Shown piece after piece: positions 43,988 to 52,060 of a stretch of DNA of 55,726 nucleotides. The notes under the pieces are model-generated. The model was not told the origin of the DNA. It ran no database searches and saw nothing but the letters and a program-made list of their open reading frames with translations. The stretch's first letter is position 1, and every line of letters begins with the position of its first letter. Both the position numbers and the translations under genes were made by a program. The stretch covers positions 1-55,726 of the forward strand of contig JALEHY010000052.1 in assembly GCA_022770425.1 (NCBI GenBank). The letters are read 5' to 3'. Origin of the DNA: Parvimonas sp. GTDB lineage: Bacteria > Bacillota > Clostridia > Tissierellales > Peptoniphilaceae.

Positions 43988-45466
43988 ATGAAAATTTTAA
44001 AAAAACTAACACTGTACTTTTGCACATTTATCATTGTACTGACTGCGACAAGAGGTAGTCTGTATGCAAATGAAAAGACTGCTGACTTTTCAATTCCAAA
44101 CAGTAGAGAGTATGTACCGACTCAAGGAACACATCTTATGCTTAAACTTACAGGGATTGATGAGAATAAGAACACTGTATTATCAATGGGGTATATGGAA
44201 TTTCCTATACAAGAAGGAGAGGTGCTTACAAAAAAACACTTACTTGAATTGGCACAAAGAGTTGCGGATAACACAGAGTACAGGAAATTTAAAGTAAAAG
44301 ACTTTGAAGAAGGATCAAAAGTTGAGTTTAATTTTCCGGGTAATGAAACTGCTTTTCCTATAACAGATGAGGGATTTGAACTTCCTGATTATTCAAAAGT
44401 GGTTGAAAATCCTGAATTTATATTGGTAACAAATGTAATTTTGGAAAAAATCGAATTTAAGCCTTATGTATTACCGAATGTTGAAGAGATTATCGGAGGA
44501 AAACCAAACAGTAAGTTGTACGGAACAAATGAAGTAGATGTATATCATGATGTTATTTTTTTAAAGCGTGAAGGAAAAAGTATAATTCCTGCAAGTATTA
44601 AAACAGAAACTCAATTTCCTATGAACCATCGTAAAAATGACAAAATTTCAGAAAACGATTTATTTAATTATGCGTTAAAAGAATTTGAAAAAACAAAAGA
44701 GTATAAAGAAGGATACAAACTTATTAAACGTTTAAGCACAGTTGTGCTTGAAGATGAAGTTGAAAAAAGAGAAATATACAACTTCGATGAAAATAAACCT
44801 TTTGAATACATAATCAATCCGTTAAGAGAACCAAACTCACATCATCATGATGTAGTAACCGAACAATACTATATATCAAAAAACGGCGATGATTACGTAA
44901 TAGATATGGAACGTATCGTAATTGAGTATGTCAATGAAAACGGATTGGTAATAGGCACAAAAAGATTTAAAGGATTTCCGTTTAAATCTTCAGATGAAGT
45001 CGCAAATTATCTTACAAGTATGCAAATAGATGAAATAACAAGCAAAGACGGTAAGGATTACAAATTTTCAGGAAAAGTTGACGAGATAGGAAAAAACAGG
45101 TATCAAGCTAAGTTTTACTGTTTAAATGGGACTGCTTTAGAGAAAAACGGGTTTGATATTTCAATATTAGGCGCATTAGATGTAAATGAAACTAAAACAA
45201 TTTTTAAAGATGAAAAAACAGAAATTGAAATTGTTAATTCAAAGGATAAAGATATATCAGAAACAAAGAAAGACAATTTGAAAACGAAAGATGATAAAGT
45301 TCAATCCGAAACAGACAGAGAAATTAAAAAAATAAAAAAATTAAAAGCTGAAAGTCAAAAGGTTAAGCTGGCAAAAACAGGAGTTTCAAGTAATACACTT
45401 GTATTTGCAACAATACTTTTAATTTCGATTTGCGGACTGTTTATAAGAAAAAAAGTAAGAAAATAA
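43988..45466 (+). CDS. Surface protein with LAKTG sorting signal
   Basis: A 492-residue secreted protein that I cannot place in a named family. Residues 1-27 are a signal peptide (ending SLYA). Two similar-looking regions, around residues 40-150 and 190-300, share patterns such as a VYHDVIFLKREGK-like strand, LTKKHLLELAQRV and ISENDLFNYALKEFE. A third copy may lie near 295-390. Residues 400-455 are a Lys/Asp/Glu-rich spacer. LAKTG at 461-465, a hydrophobic helix and KKVRK form a sortase-type tail with Ala in place of Pro. AGAGAGGGGG precedes the ATG. Its role may be adhesion, by inference only. Confidence 0.75.
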   Translation: MKILKKLTLYFCTFIIVLTATRGSLYANEKTADFSIPNSREYVPTQGTHLMLKLTGIDENKNTVLSMGYMEFPIQEGEVLTKKHLLELAQRVADNTEYRKFKVKDFEEGSKVEFNFPGNETAFPITDEGFELPDYSKVVENPEFILVTNVILEKIEFKPYVLPNVEEIIGGKPNSKLYGTNEVDVYHDVIFLKREGKSIIPASIKTETQFPMNHRKNDKISENDLFNYALKEFEKTKEYKEGYKLIKRLSTVVLEDEVEKREIYNFDENKPFEYIINPLREPNSHHHDVVTEQYYISKNGDDYVIDMERIVIEYVNENGLVIGTKRFKGFPFKSSDEVANYLTSMQIDEITSKDGKDYKFSGKVDEIGKNRYQAKFYCLNGTALEKNGFDISILGALDVNETKTIFKDEKTEIEIVNSKDKDISETKKDNLKTKDDKVQSETDREIKKIKKLKAESQKVKLAKTGVSSNTLVFATILLISICGLFIRKKVRK

Positions 45467-45554
45467 TTTGAAAAAGAGTTAAATCTTTATAATGAATTTT
45501 TTCAATACAAATTTTATAAGATATTGACATTTTAATTATAAAGTTGATAAGTTA

Positions 45555-45590
45555 AAAATACTATTCTCTGAGAGAGTAGTATTTTTTTTT
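45555..45590 (+). terminator. Terminator after the LAKTG protein
   Basis: AAAATACTATTCTCT (45555-45569) mirrors AGAGAGTAGTATTTT (45571-45585), one G-U pair, long T-run. It lies 88 nt beyond the stop codon. Confidence 0.85.
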
Positions 45591-45637
45591 GAAAAAATAG
45601 TTTGAAAATTTTTATGACTTTTGAAAAAATAAATTTC

Positions 45638-45666
45638 TTTACAAAAACGACTCAATGATATATAAT
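45638..45666 (+). promoter_or_regulatory. gltX promoter
   Basis: TTTACA (45638-45643), a 17-bp spacer and TATAAT (45661-45666). Confidence 0.75.
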
Positions 45667-45701
45667 TAAAGTGAATTTTTAGTATTATTTAGGGGGTTGT
45701 A

Positions 45702-47147
45702 ATGGTTAGATTACGTTTTGCACCAAGTCCGACAGGATATTTACACATAGGAGGACTTAGGACTGCTTTGTATAATTATTTGTATGCTAAGCAACAAGGA
45801 GGAAAGTTTGTTCTTAGAATTGAAGATACTGACAGAACAAGATACGTTGAAGGAGCAATTGAAAACTTAATTCATGAATTAAAATGGGCAGGTCTTTCTA
45901 TTGATGAAGGTGTTTGTTTAGACAATGAAAAAATTTCAGAAGTAGGAGAAAAAGGTCCATACATTCAATCTGAAAGAGTTAAAAAAGATATTTATAACAA
46001 ATATGCCACTGAACTTATAGAAAAGGGATATGCGTATTACTGTTTTTGCAGTAAGGAAAGACTTGATGAAATAAAAAATCAACAAAAAGCCGATGGCAAA
46101 ATTCCACGTTATGACGGTCTTTGCAAAGGCATAAGTCTTGAAGATGCGAAAAAGAGAATTGAAAACGGCGAAAGTTATGTAATAAGATTAAAATTACCTG
46201 AAAACAGAGATATTGTTTTTAATGATTTAATAAAGGGTAAAATTACTATAAATACAAATGATATGGACGATCAAGTTTTGATTAAAGCTGATGGTTTTCC
46301 TACATATCATTTCGCTGTTGTGGTTGATGACCACTTGATGAATATAACACATATTGTAAGAGGAGATGAATGGATTTCTTCAACTCCGAAGCATTTATTT
46401 TTATATGAGGCGTTTGGTTGGGAAAAACCTACATTTGTTCATCTTCCGACAGTTCTAAATAAAAGCGGTAAAAAATTATCTAAAAGAAATGATGATGCAT
46501 CTGTTGAAGATTTCAGATTGAAAGGTTATTTGCCAAAAGCGCTTATAAATTATCTTGCACTTGTAGGGTGGAGTCCTGAAAGCAATGAAGAAATTTTATC
46601 GCTTGACGAAATGACGGCACAATTTTCTTTTGACAGAGTTTCAAAATCCGGCGGAGTTTTTGATGTTGATAAACTTGACTGGGTAAATGCTCAATATATA
46701 AGAAAAATGGAAGTTTCGGAGTTGGCAAAACTTGTTAAACCTTATTTACTTGAGGCAGGATTTATTGACGAAAATATTTGTCCTTACAGACTTGAACTTA
46801 TTACAAAAACTTTTCAAGAGTCAATTTCAAGATTACCACAGATTGTGGAACAGTCAAGATTTTTGTTTGAAAATGTAGAAATTGAATCTGAAGCTGTTGA
46901 AATGAGAAATGTGGCGCATATTGACATTCTTAAAGAAACAATGATTCAAGAGCTTAATAAAATAGACAAAATAGATGAAGAAGTTGCAAAAGGGTTTATG
47001 AAGAAAATTCAAAAAGCCTCCGGTTTTAAAGGAAAAGACCTTTATATGCCTATTAGAGCATTGCTTACAGGACAGGTACACGGTCCGGAACTTTCAAATA
47101 TTTTAGAAATTTTAGGTAAGGAAGAAATTTTAAATAGGCTTTCATAG
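45702..47147 (+). CDS. gltX: Glutamyl-tRNA synthetase
   Basis: Class I synthetase that charges tRNA-Glu (and often tRNA-Gln in Firmicutes, for later amidation). 481 residues. The HIGH motif reads HIGG in APSPTGYLHIGGLRTALYN, and KLSKR follows in NKSGKKLSKRND. The anticodon-binding helical domain occupies about 330-481. AGGGGG precedes the ATG. It shares a transcript with the DUF2207 gene 10 nt downstream. Confidence 0.97.
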   Translation: MVRLRFAPSPTGYLHIGGLRTALYNYLYAKQQGGKFVLRIEDTDRTRYVEGAIENLIHELKWAGLSIDEGVCLDNEKISEVGEKGPYIQSERVKKDIYNKYATELIEKGYAYYCFCSKERLDEIKNQQKADGKIPRYDGLCKGISLEDAKKRIENGESYVIRLKLPENRDIVFNDLIKGKITINTNDMDDQVLIKADGFPTYHFAVVVDDHLMNITHIVRGDEWISSTPKHLFLYEAFGWEKPTFVHLPTVLNKSGKKLSKRNDDASVEDFRLKGYLPKALINYLALVGWSPESNEEILSLDEMTAQFSFDRVSKSGGVFDVDKLDWVNAQYIRKMEVSELAKLVKPYLLEAGFIDENICPYRLELITKTFQESISRLPQIVEQSRFLFENVEIESEAVEMRNVAHIDILKETMIQELNKIDKIDEEVAKGFMKKIQKASGFKGKDLYMPIRALLTGQVHGPELSNILEILGKEEILNRLS

Positions 47148-47156
47148 AGGTGATTT

Positions 47157-48860
47157 ATGAAAAATTTTAAAAATTTATTTTATAAAATATTTGTTTTTAC
47201 TTTTATTTTTGTTTTTGCTTTTGGCTTTAAAATTTCCAAAAATTACGCCGATACTTTTCATTCACAAAATACTAAGGTGGTTGTAAAGGAAGACGGAAGT
47301 GCCGACTTTGAAACAATAATGGATTTTACTTCAACTAAGGGAACGGAGTATTACATTCCTATTTCAAATTTAGGAAAAAGTCAAATTTTAAATTACAGAG
47401 TTTCACAAATTTTGTCAGGTAAAGAAATTCCTTATGAACATGAGCAAGATTGGGATACAAACGCAAGCATTGATGAAAAACAAGGTAAATACGGAATAAT
47501 AAAAACTTCAAGCGGCTATGAACTTTGCTTTGGAATCGGCGATTATTCGAGAAAGACATTTGTTTTGAGATACACAGTTTCGAATTTTGCTAAGATATTG
47601 AATGATTCTGATATGTTGTTTTGGAAATTTGTAAATAATAATTTATCTGCAGGACCTTTATCGGTTAAAATAAGTATTTCAAAAGAAAACGGTGATTTTA
47701 ATGAAAATAACTCAAAGATTTGGGGGTTCGGTTCAAAAGGAACCGTTCATTTCGTAGACGGTAAAATAGAGTTTAATTCTTCTGAAAAAATTTCAAGTTC
47801 CAATTATGTAACCATACTTTCAAAAGTAGATAAAGGATATTTTAAAGACGGAGAAAAAATCTCAAAAGATTTTTCTTATTATAAAGATCAGGCTTTTAAA
47901 GGCTCGTCTTATAAAAAACCAAATAAAAAATATTACGAATTATATCAGTCTTTTATGAAATTTCTTCCGTTTATAGTTTTTGGTATTTTAGGAATAGCTT
48001 TGAAAAAATCAAATAAGTTTAAGGGCGGTCATCAAAGGGGAGAATTTAAAGGAGAATATTACCGAACAGTTCCCGAAAAAGAATGGTGGAATATGTCTTT
48101 AATTTTGGAAAGTGCAAAATTTGACGGATATAAAGCTGTTATAAGAGCATATTTTTTAAAGTGGATTCAAGATAAACTTTTGATTCCTATAACTGAGGAA
48201 GAAGGTTTTATTTTCAAAAAAGATGTAGTATCACTTAAAATAAATGATAAAATAGATTATGATTTTGTAGATTCAACAGAACAGACTTTGTTTGAAATGT
48301 TGCAAGTTGCTGCAAGAGATGATATGATTTTGCAAAAAAATGAATTTTCCAAGTATTTAAAAAAGGAAAGAAATCAAAGAGCATTTAAAAATTTGATAAA
48401 TAAATTAAATTCCAAATCAAAAACTTATTTATCTGATAAAGGTTACCTTGAAAAAGGTAATAATGGAAAAATAACTCAAAAGTATAATGAAGAAGGTAAA
48501 AAATTTACCGAAAATTTGATAAAATATTATAATTATCTTAATGATTTTACTCTTTTAAGCGAAAGAGAATTAACAGAAATAAAAGTTTGGAAAGAACTTT
48601 TAATATACGCCACACTTTTTGATGTTGCGGAAAAAGTTGAAAGTCAACTTAAAAAATTGTCGCCTGAGTTTATCGAACAACAAGATATAGACGTTTACGA
48701 TCTTCACAGAGCGATGATTTACTCACAAGTATTTTCATCAGGATTTATAGATGCTTATTCAAGAAGTGTAGAACAATCATCCGGCGGCGGTGGAGGTTTT
48801 ACAAGCGTCGGTGGTGGCGGAGGCTCCTTTGGAGGTGGCTCCGGAGGAGGCTCAAGGTAG
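47157..48860 (+). CDS. DUF2207 membrane protein
   Basis: 567 residues. A signal peptide or first helix (about 10-30), a DUF2207 extracellular domain (about 33-235, with DGSADFETIMDF), and a membrane helix near 268-283 (PFIVFGILGIAL). A cytoplasmic part follows, ending in a Gly-rich tail, GGGGGFTSVGGGGGSFGGGS. This family is almost always found next to lemA, as here (15 nt gap). Its function is unknown; a membrane-remodelling or envelope role has been suggested for the pair. AGAGGTGA precedes the ATG. Confidence 0.88.
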   Translation: MKNFKNLFYKIFVFTFIFVFAFGFKISKNYADTFHSQNTKVVVKEDGSADFETIMDFTSTKGTEYYIPISNLGKSQILNYRVSQILSGKEIPYEHEQDWDTNASIDEKQGKYGIIKTSSGYELCFGIGDYSRKTFVLRYTVSNFAKILNDSDMLFWKFVNNNLSAGPLSVKISISKENGDFNENNSKIWGFGSKGTVHFVDGKIEFNSSEKISSSNYVTILSKVDKGYFKDGEKISKDFSYYKDQAFKGSSYKKPNKKYYELYQSFMKFLPFIVFGILGIALKKSNKFKGGHQRGEFKGEYYRTVPEKEWWNMSLILESAKFDGYKAVIRAYFLKWIQDKLLIPITEEEGFIFKKDVVSLKINDKIDYDFVDSTEQTLFEMLQVAARDDMILQKNEFSKYLKKERNQRAFKNLINKLNSKSKTYLSDKGYLEKGNNGKITQKYNEEGKKFTENLIKYYNYLNDFTLLSERELTEIKVWKELLIYATLFDVAEKVESQLKKLSPEFIEQQDIDVYDLHRAMIYSQVFSSGFIDAYSRSVEQSSGGGGGFTSVGGGGGSFGGGSGGGSR

Positions 48861-48875
48861 AGAAAGGAGAAAAAA

Positions 48876-49424
48876 ATGATTGCTTTATTAGTAATTTTAG
48901 GTATTGTAGTTGTTATTGCATTGTGGGTGATGTCAAGCTACAACAAATTAGTAAGACTTAGAGAAATGGTTAAAAATGCAATGGGACAAATTGCGGCAAA
49001 TGTTGAATCAAGATGGGATGCTTTAAAATCTTTGATTGATGCGACAAAAAAATATTCAGAACATGAGGCAAATACTTTAAAAGAAGTTATTTCTGCAAGA
49101 GGAGGAGTAAACAGTAACAGTACGGTAAAAGATATAGAAAATGACAATAATATGTTCCAACAAGCGTTGTCAAGATTGGCTGTTGTTGTGGAGGCTTATC
49201 CGGACTTAAAGGCAAATACTCTTTATCTAAATACAATGAATAAGATTGACTCATACGAACAAGATGTAAAGAACTCAAGAATGGTTTATAATGATACTGT
49301 TACAAGGTTTAACAGAACAATGCTTGTTTTTCCTGCTGTACTTATCGCAAGAATGTTAGGCTTTACGGAATACGAATACTTTAAAAACACAGAAACAAAA
49401 CAAAATCCTCCAAGTTGGGATTAG
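48876..49424 (+). CDS. lemA: LemA family protein
   Basis: 182 residues: an N-terminal membrane anchor (about 2-20), then the LemA helical bundle (SYNKLVRLREMVKNAMGQIAANVESRWD, and YPDLKANTLYLNTMNKI). The conserved end VFPAVLIARMLGFTEYEYF is present. The function of LemA is undefined. AGAAAGGAGA lies before the ATG, in the operon with gltX and DUF2207. Confidence 0.93.
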   Translation: MIALLVILGIVVVIALWVMSSYNKLVRLREMVKNAMGQIAANVESRWDALKSLIDATKKYSEHEANTLKEVISARGGVNSNSTVKDIENDNNMFQQALSRLAVVVEAYPDLKANTLYLNTMNKIDSYEQDVKNSRMVYNDTVTRFNRTMLVFPAVLIARMLGFTEYEYFKNTETKQNPPSWD

Positions 49425-49425
49425 G

Positions 49426-49458
49426 AAAAAGAGTGAATTAATTTTCACTCTTTTTTAT
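49426..49458 (+). terminator. lemA terminator
   Basis: AAAAAGAGTGAA (49426-49437) pairs exactly with TTCACTCTTTTT (49444-49455). Confidence 0.92.
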
Positions 49459-49533
49459 TTTGAATTTAACGGAAAAAATTTTTTCTTTTTTTAGAAATAT
49501 TGTTCTTAATTTATTTAATTTATTTTCTGTAAG

Positions 49534-49552
49534 TCCATTAAATGATAATGGA
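49534..49552. repeat. Hairpin next to the DnaA boxes
   Basis: TCCATTA (49534-49540) mirrors TAATGGA (49546-49552) around AATGA, 26 bp before the first DnaA box. Confidence 0.6.
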
Positions 49553-49577
49553 AAAAGTCAAGGGGTTATTAACAAAT

Positions 49578-49638
49578 TGTGGATAAGTTGAATAACTTTG
49601 TGGATAAGTGTATATTTTAAGGATTTTTTTGTGGATAA
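49578..49638. promoter_or_regulatory. Cluster of three perfect DnaA boxes
   Basis: TGTGGATAA, the reverse complement of the consensus DnaA box TTATCCACA, occurs exactly at 49578-49586, 49599-49607 and 49630-49638, all in one orientation. The spacings of 21 and 31 bp are close to two and three helical turns. Weaker look-alikes occur further right (around 49650 and 49718). The flanks up to 49830 are extremely AT-rich, and no gene lies between 49425 and 49918. DnaA binding is expected from the sequence; whether this is an origin, a titration site or a regulatory cluster is open. Confidence 0.85.
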
Positions 49639-49830
49639 TTTTCTTAGTAAGTGTATAAATTTGTTTAAAATTTTTTAAAAAGTGTTATAAGTTCTTAAAT
49701 TTACACATTATCATTTGGGATAACATAATATTTTGTTGTTGTGTTTTTTTTTATATTTTTTTGTCTGTTGTCAAATCTTTTTAATAAATAAATTTTCAAG
49801 AATATAAAAAATTAAAAATCAAAAAAGTTA

Positions 49831-49859
49831 TTTACAAGATTGAATTTTAGTGATATAAT
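49831..49859 (+). promoter_or_regulatory. Promoter of PadR module 2
   Basis: TTTACA (49831-49836), a 17-bp spacer and TATAAT (49854-49859). Confidence 0.75.
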
Positions 49860-49870
49860 ATGAATAAATA

Positions 49871-49906
49871 ATATATAAAAATTTTATATATTAAAATTTT
49901 ATATAT
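49871..49906. repeat. Palindrome and direct repeats before PadR module 2
   Basis: ATATATAAAA (49871-49880) mirrors TTTTATATAT (49882-49891) around one A. AAAATTTTATATAT occurs twice in tandem (49878-49891 and 49893-49906), 15 bp apart. They lie just downstream of the -10 box and against the ribosome site, as expected for PadR operators. Confidence 0.75.
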
Positions 49907-49918
49907 GGAGGGATGCTT

Positions 49919-50239
49919 ATGTATTATCCGATTTCCGCTTTGTTAATAGAGTGTATAATTTTATCCGTTGTAGACGTTAAAGATTCTTACGGATATGAGA
50001 TTAGTCAAAGTGTAAAAAAAGTTGCGATGATAAAAGAATCTACCTTATATCCTATTTTAAAAAAATTGGAACAAAATGAATTTTTAATTACTTATGACGA
50101 AGAGTATGCAGGAAGAAAGAGAAAGTATTATAAAATTACAGAAAGCGGAAAAACTCAACTCAAATTTTTAAAAAGTGAGTGGATTTCTTATAGAGATGAG
50201 ATTGATAACATTGTTATAGGGAGGAATCGGTATGAATAA
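49919..50239 (+). CDS. PadR-family transcriptional regulator (module 2)
   Basis: 106 residues, a short winged-helix PadR: VKDSYGYEISQSVKK, ESTLYPILKKLEQNEF, RKRKYYKITESGK. It is related to the regulator at 34495. The ATG at 49919 is chosen because GGAGGG (49907-49912) sits 6 nt upstream; the ATG at 49913 would abut it. It overlaps the HAAS gene by 8 nt. Confidence 0.92.
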   Translation: MYYPISALLIECIILSVVDVKDSYGYEISQSVKKVAMIKESTLYPILKKLEQNEFLITYDEEYAGRKRKYYKITESGKTQLKFLKSEWISYRDEIDNIVIGRNRYE

Positions 50240-50843
50240 AGAATTATATTTAAAAGAGTTGTCAAAAAATTTGAGCAGTTTATCCAAAGCTGATTATGAA
50301 GATACTATGAATTATTTTCAGGAGTATTTTGATGAAGTAGGAGTTGACGGAGAAGCGGCTCTTATAGAGGAATTAGGCTCTCCAAAAAATGCAGCTGAAG
50401 AAATTTTATCGAAATTGTCAGCTGAGAACGTAAATGATGAAAGGAGAGAAAAAAAGAGTTTTTTTGATTTTAAAAATAAAAGTACCATCGAAATTGTTTT
50501 TATAATATTGGGATGTATTCTTTTGTTCCCTATAGTGTTTCCTTTGGGAATATCTTTGATGGCAGTTGTTTTTTCAATAATTTTGATATTATTTTTATTG
50601 TGTTTTAGCTTTGGAATTGTCGGAGTTGTAGGGCTTTTTGTGACATTTAAATTGATTTTACTTTCGGTTGTGTGGATATTTACTTCATCTTTTTTCGGAG
50701 GCTTGATTTTACTTGGATGTGGATTTGTAGTTATGGGACTGAGTATATTATTCTTTTTGGTTTGTGTTTACGGAGTTAAAAGTTCGATTTTAGTTGTGAG
50801 GAAAATAATAGAATTATTTAACCGAAAAAGGAGGGATTTTTAA
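50232..50843 (+). CDS. HAAS/DUF1700 membrane protein (module 2)
   Basis: 203 residues. The N-terminal HAAS domain covers about 1-70 (YLKELSKNLSSLSKADYED, ELGSPKNAAEEIL), followed by three or four membrane helices (about 85-185). It ends with a basic tail. This is the DUF1700 half of the protein that is fused to DUF4097 in module 1. GGGAGGAA precedes the ATG, and the stop overlaps the next start. Confidence 0.88.
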   Translation: MNKELYLKELSKNLSSLSKADYEDTMNYFQEYFDEVGVDGEAALIEELGSPKNAAEEILSKLSAENVNDERREKKSFFDFKNKSTIEIVFIILGCILLFPIVFPLGISLMAVVFSIILILFLLCFSFGIVGVVGLFVTFKLILLSVVWIFTSSFFGGLILLGCGFVVMGLSILFFLVCVYGVKSSILVVRKIIELFNRKRRDF

Positions 50844-51808
50844 TGAAAAACAGTAGAAAACTTTTAAAAATTTCTTTTATTATCTTAGTTTTGGGTGTAA
50901 TATTTATTTTTGTGGGATATAGTTTTGGCGGATTTGATTATGTCAAAAATAATGATATAAACATTTATCGCAGTAAAAGAACTAATCGTGAGAATAAACA
51001 GTATCAAAAGTATTTAGACGAATTTAGTGAAATAGATGTAAATTTTGAAAAAGTTGATTTTGAAATCGTTCATTCGGAAAATGAAAAACCCTATGTAATT
51101 TACAATGCATCAAATAATGATCACTTTGATATAAGTACACAGAACAATGTTTTAAAAATTGTTGAAAAATCAAATAAATTTAACACTATAGGGTATGAAG
51201 GTACTATCGGAGTTGATGTAAATTTTATAAAAGATTTAATTTTAAATAGAAGTCATTTTGAAATGTCAAATAATCATAAATTTACGCTTTGCATTCCGAA
51301 AAAAAGTTTTGACAGGATAAATATAAAAACAGATTTCGGTAATGTTAATATTGACAGCGTATCGTCAAAGGATTTGAAAGTCGATGTATCTTTCGGTAAT
51401 TTGAACTTGAAAAATTCACAAATCTCAGACCTTGATGTTCATATTGCCAAAGGAGATATTAACATAAGTGAAATAAAAGTTGATACTGAGATAAAACTGG
51501 AAAATAATCTCGGAAATATTGCTTTAAATAATTGTTTTTCCGATATTTGCAACATAATGCAAAATAAAGGGAATACAAACTTTAAAAATATCATAGCTAA
51601 GGATATAAAAATTGAAAATAATATGGGGAATATAAACGGATCATTAATATACGATGATAATAACAGTTATGATGTTGATGCTGTTTCTGATATGGGATCT
51701 ATTAATATTGACAGAAGTTTCATAAGGTTAAAAAACGCTAAAGAAAATGTTAATATTAAATTAAAAACCAACATGGGGTCGATTGTGCTTAACAGAGAAA
51801 AAAATTAA
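50843..51808 (+). CDS. DUF4097-type beta-solenoid membrane protein (module 2)
   Basis: 321 residues. One membrane helix at about 8-28, then an exported region whose second half is a repeated beta-solenoid. Successive rungs carry a x-G-N/S/D signature (TDFGNVNI, VSFGNLNL, AKGDINI, NNLGNIAL, NNMGNING, SDMGSINI, TNMGSIVL), about 20 residues apart. The family often acts with PadR and HAAS partners. The ATG lies in the TAATG overlap, after AAGGAGGG. Confidence 0.85.
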   Translation: MKNSRKLLKISFIILVLGVIFIFVGYSFGGFDYVKNNDINIYRSKRTNRENKQYQKYLDEFSEIDVNFEKVDFEIVHSENEKPYVIYNASNNDHFDISTQNNVLKIVEKSNKFNTIGYEGTIGVDVNFIKDLILNRSHFEMSNNHKFTLCIPKKSFDRINIKTDFGNVNIDSVSSKDLKVDVSFGNLNLKNSQISDLDVHIAKGDINISEIKVDTEIKLENNLGNIALNNCFSDICNIMQNKGNTNFKNIIAKDIKIENNMGNINGSLIYDDNNSYDVDAVSDMGSINIDRSFIRLKNAKENVNIKLKTNMGSIVLNREKN

Positions 51809-51825
51809 AAAAATATGAAAAATGA

Positions 51826-51857
51826 AACTTTACTTTTATTTTAAAGTTTAGTATAAT
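51826..51857 (+). promoter_or_regulatory. Promoter of the uracil permease leader
   Basis: TTTACT (51829-51834), a 17-bp spacer and TATAAT (51852-51857). An inverted repeat, AAACTTTA (51826-51833) with TAAAGTTT (51842-51849), spans the -35 and spacer; it could be an operator or a weak terminator of the previous gene. Confidence 0.7.
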
Positions 51858-51885
51858 TATGAAGATAAATTTTAGGAGGTGCATT

Positions 51886-51996
51886 ATGTTAAAGTTTTTG
51901 AATGTTTTGAATATGAATTTTGTATTTGAATTTCCAAAATCTTTTGCACCTTACAATAAAGGCAAAGTTGTCTTTAAAAATATTGACATTAATTAA
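51886..51996 (+). CDS. Predicted leader peptide of the uracil permease gene
   Basis: A 36-codon reading frame with an excellent ribosome site, AGGAGGTG (51874-51881), 22 nt or so after the predicted transcription start. It begins MLKFLNVLNMNFVFEFP and ends FKNIDIN. Its coding strand is rich in T runs. Its TAA ends 1 nt before a terminator hairpin. The layout matches leader peptides of attenuated operons rather than a functional small protein. Confidence 0.6.
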   Translation: MLKFLNVLNMNFVFEFPKSFAPYNKGKVVFKNIDIN

Positions 51997-51997
51997 T

Positions 51998-52026
51998 GGA
52001 ATAACTTTTGTTATTTCATTTTTTTT
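51998..52026 (+). terminator. Attenuator before the uracil permease gene
   Basis: GGAATAAC (51998-52005) pairs with GTTATTTC (52010-52017), one G-U pair, loop TTTT, then A and eight Ts (52019-52026). It lies between the leader peptide and the permease, so it must be conditional. Confidence 0.7.
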
Positions 52027-52060
52027 ATGTTTTTTGTATTTTTTAAAAATAGGAGGAATT

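Noticed and set aside
45524..45552. TTGACA at 45524 as a promoter for a short RNA ending at the 45555 terminator
   Set aside because: No acceptable -10 at 16-18 bp; the terminator is adequately explained by the surface protein gene.
49560..49760. Calling this gap the chromosomal origin
   Set aside because: DnaA boxes support binding, but no dnaA or dnaN is nearby and gene polarity does not switch here. I report a DnaA-box cluster only.
51920..52060. Upstream in-frame extension of the uracil permease
   Set aside because: It crosses the attenuator hairpin, and AGGAGGA before the ATG at 52061 fixes the start.
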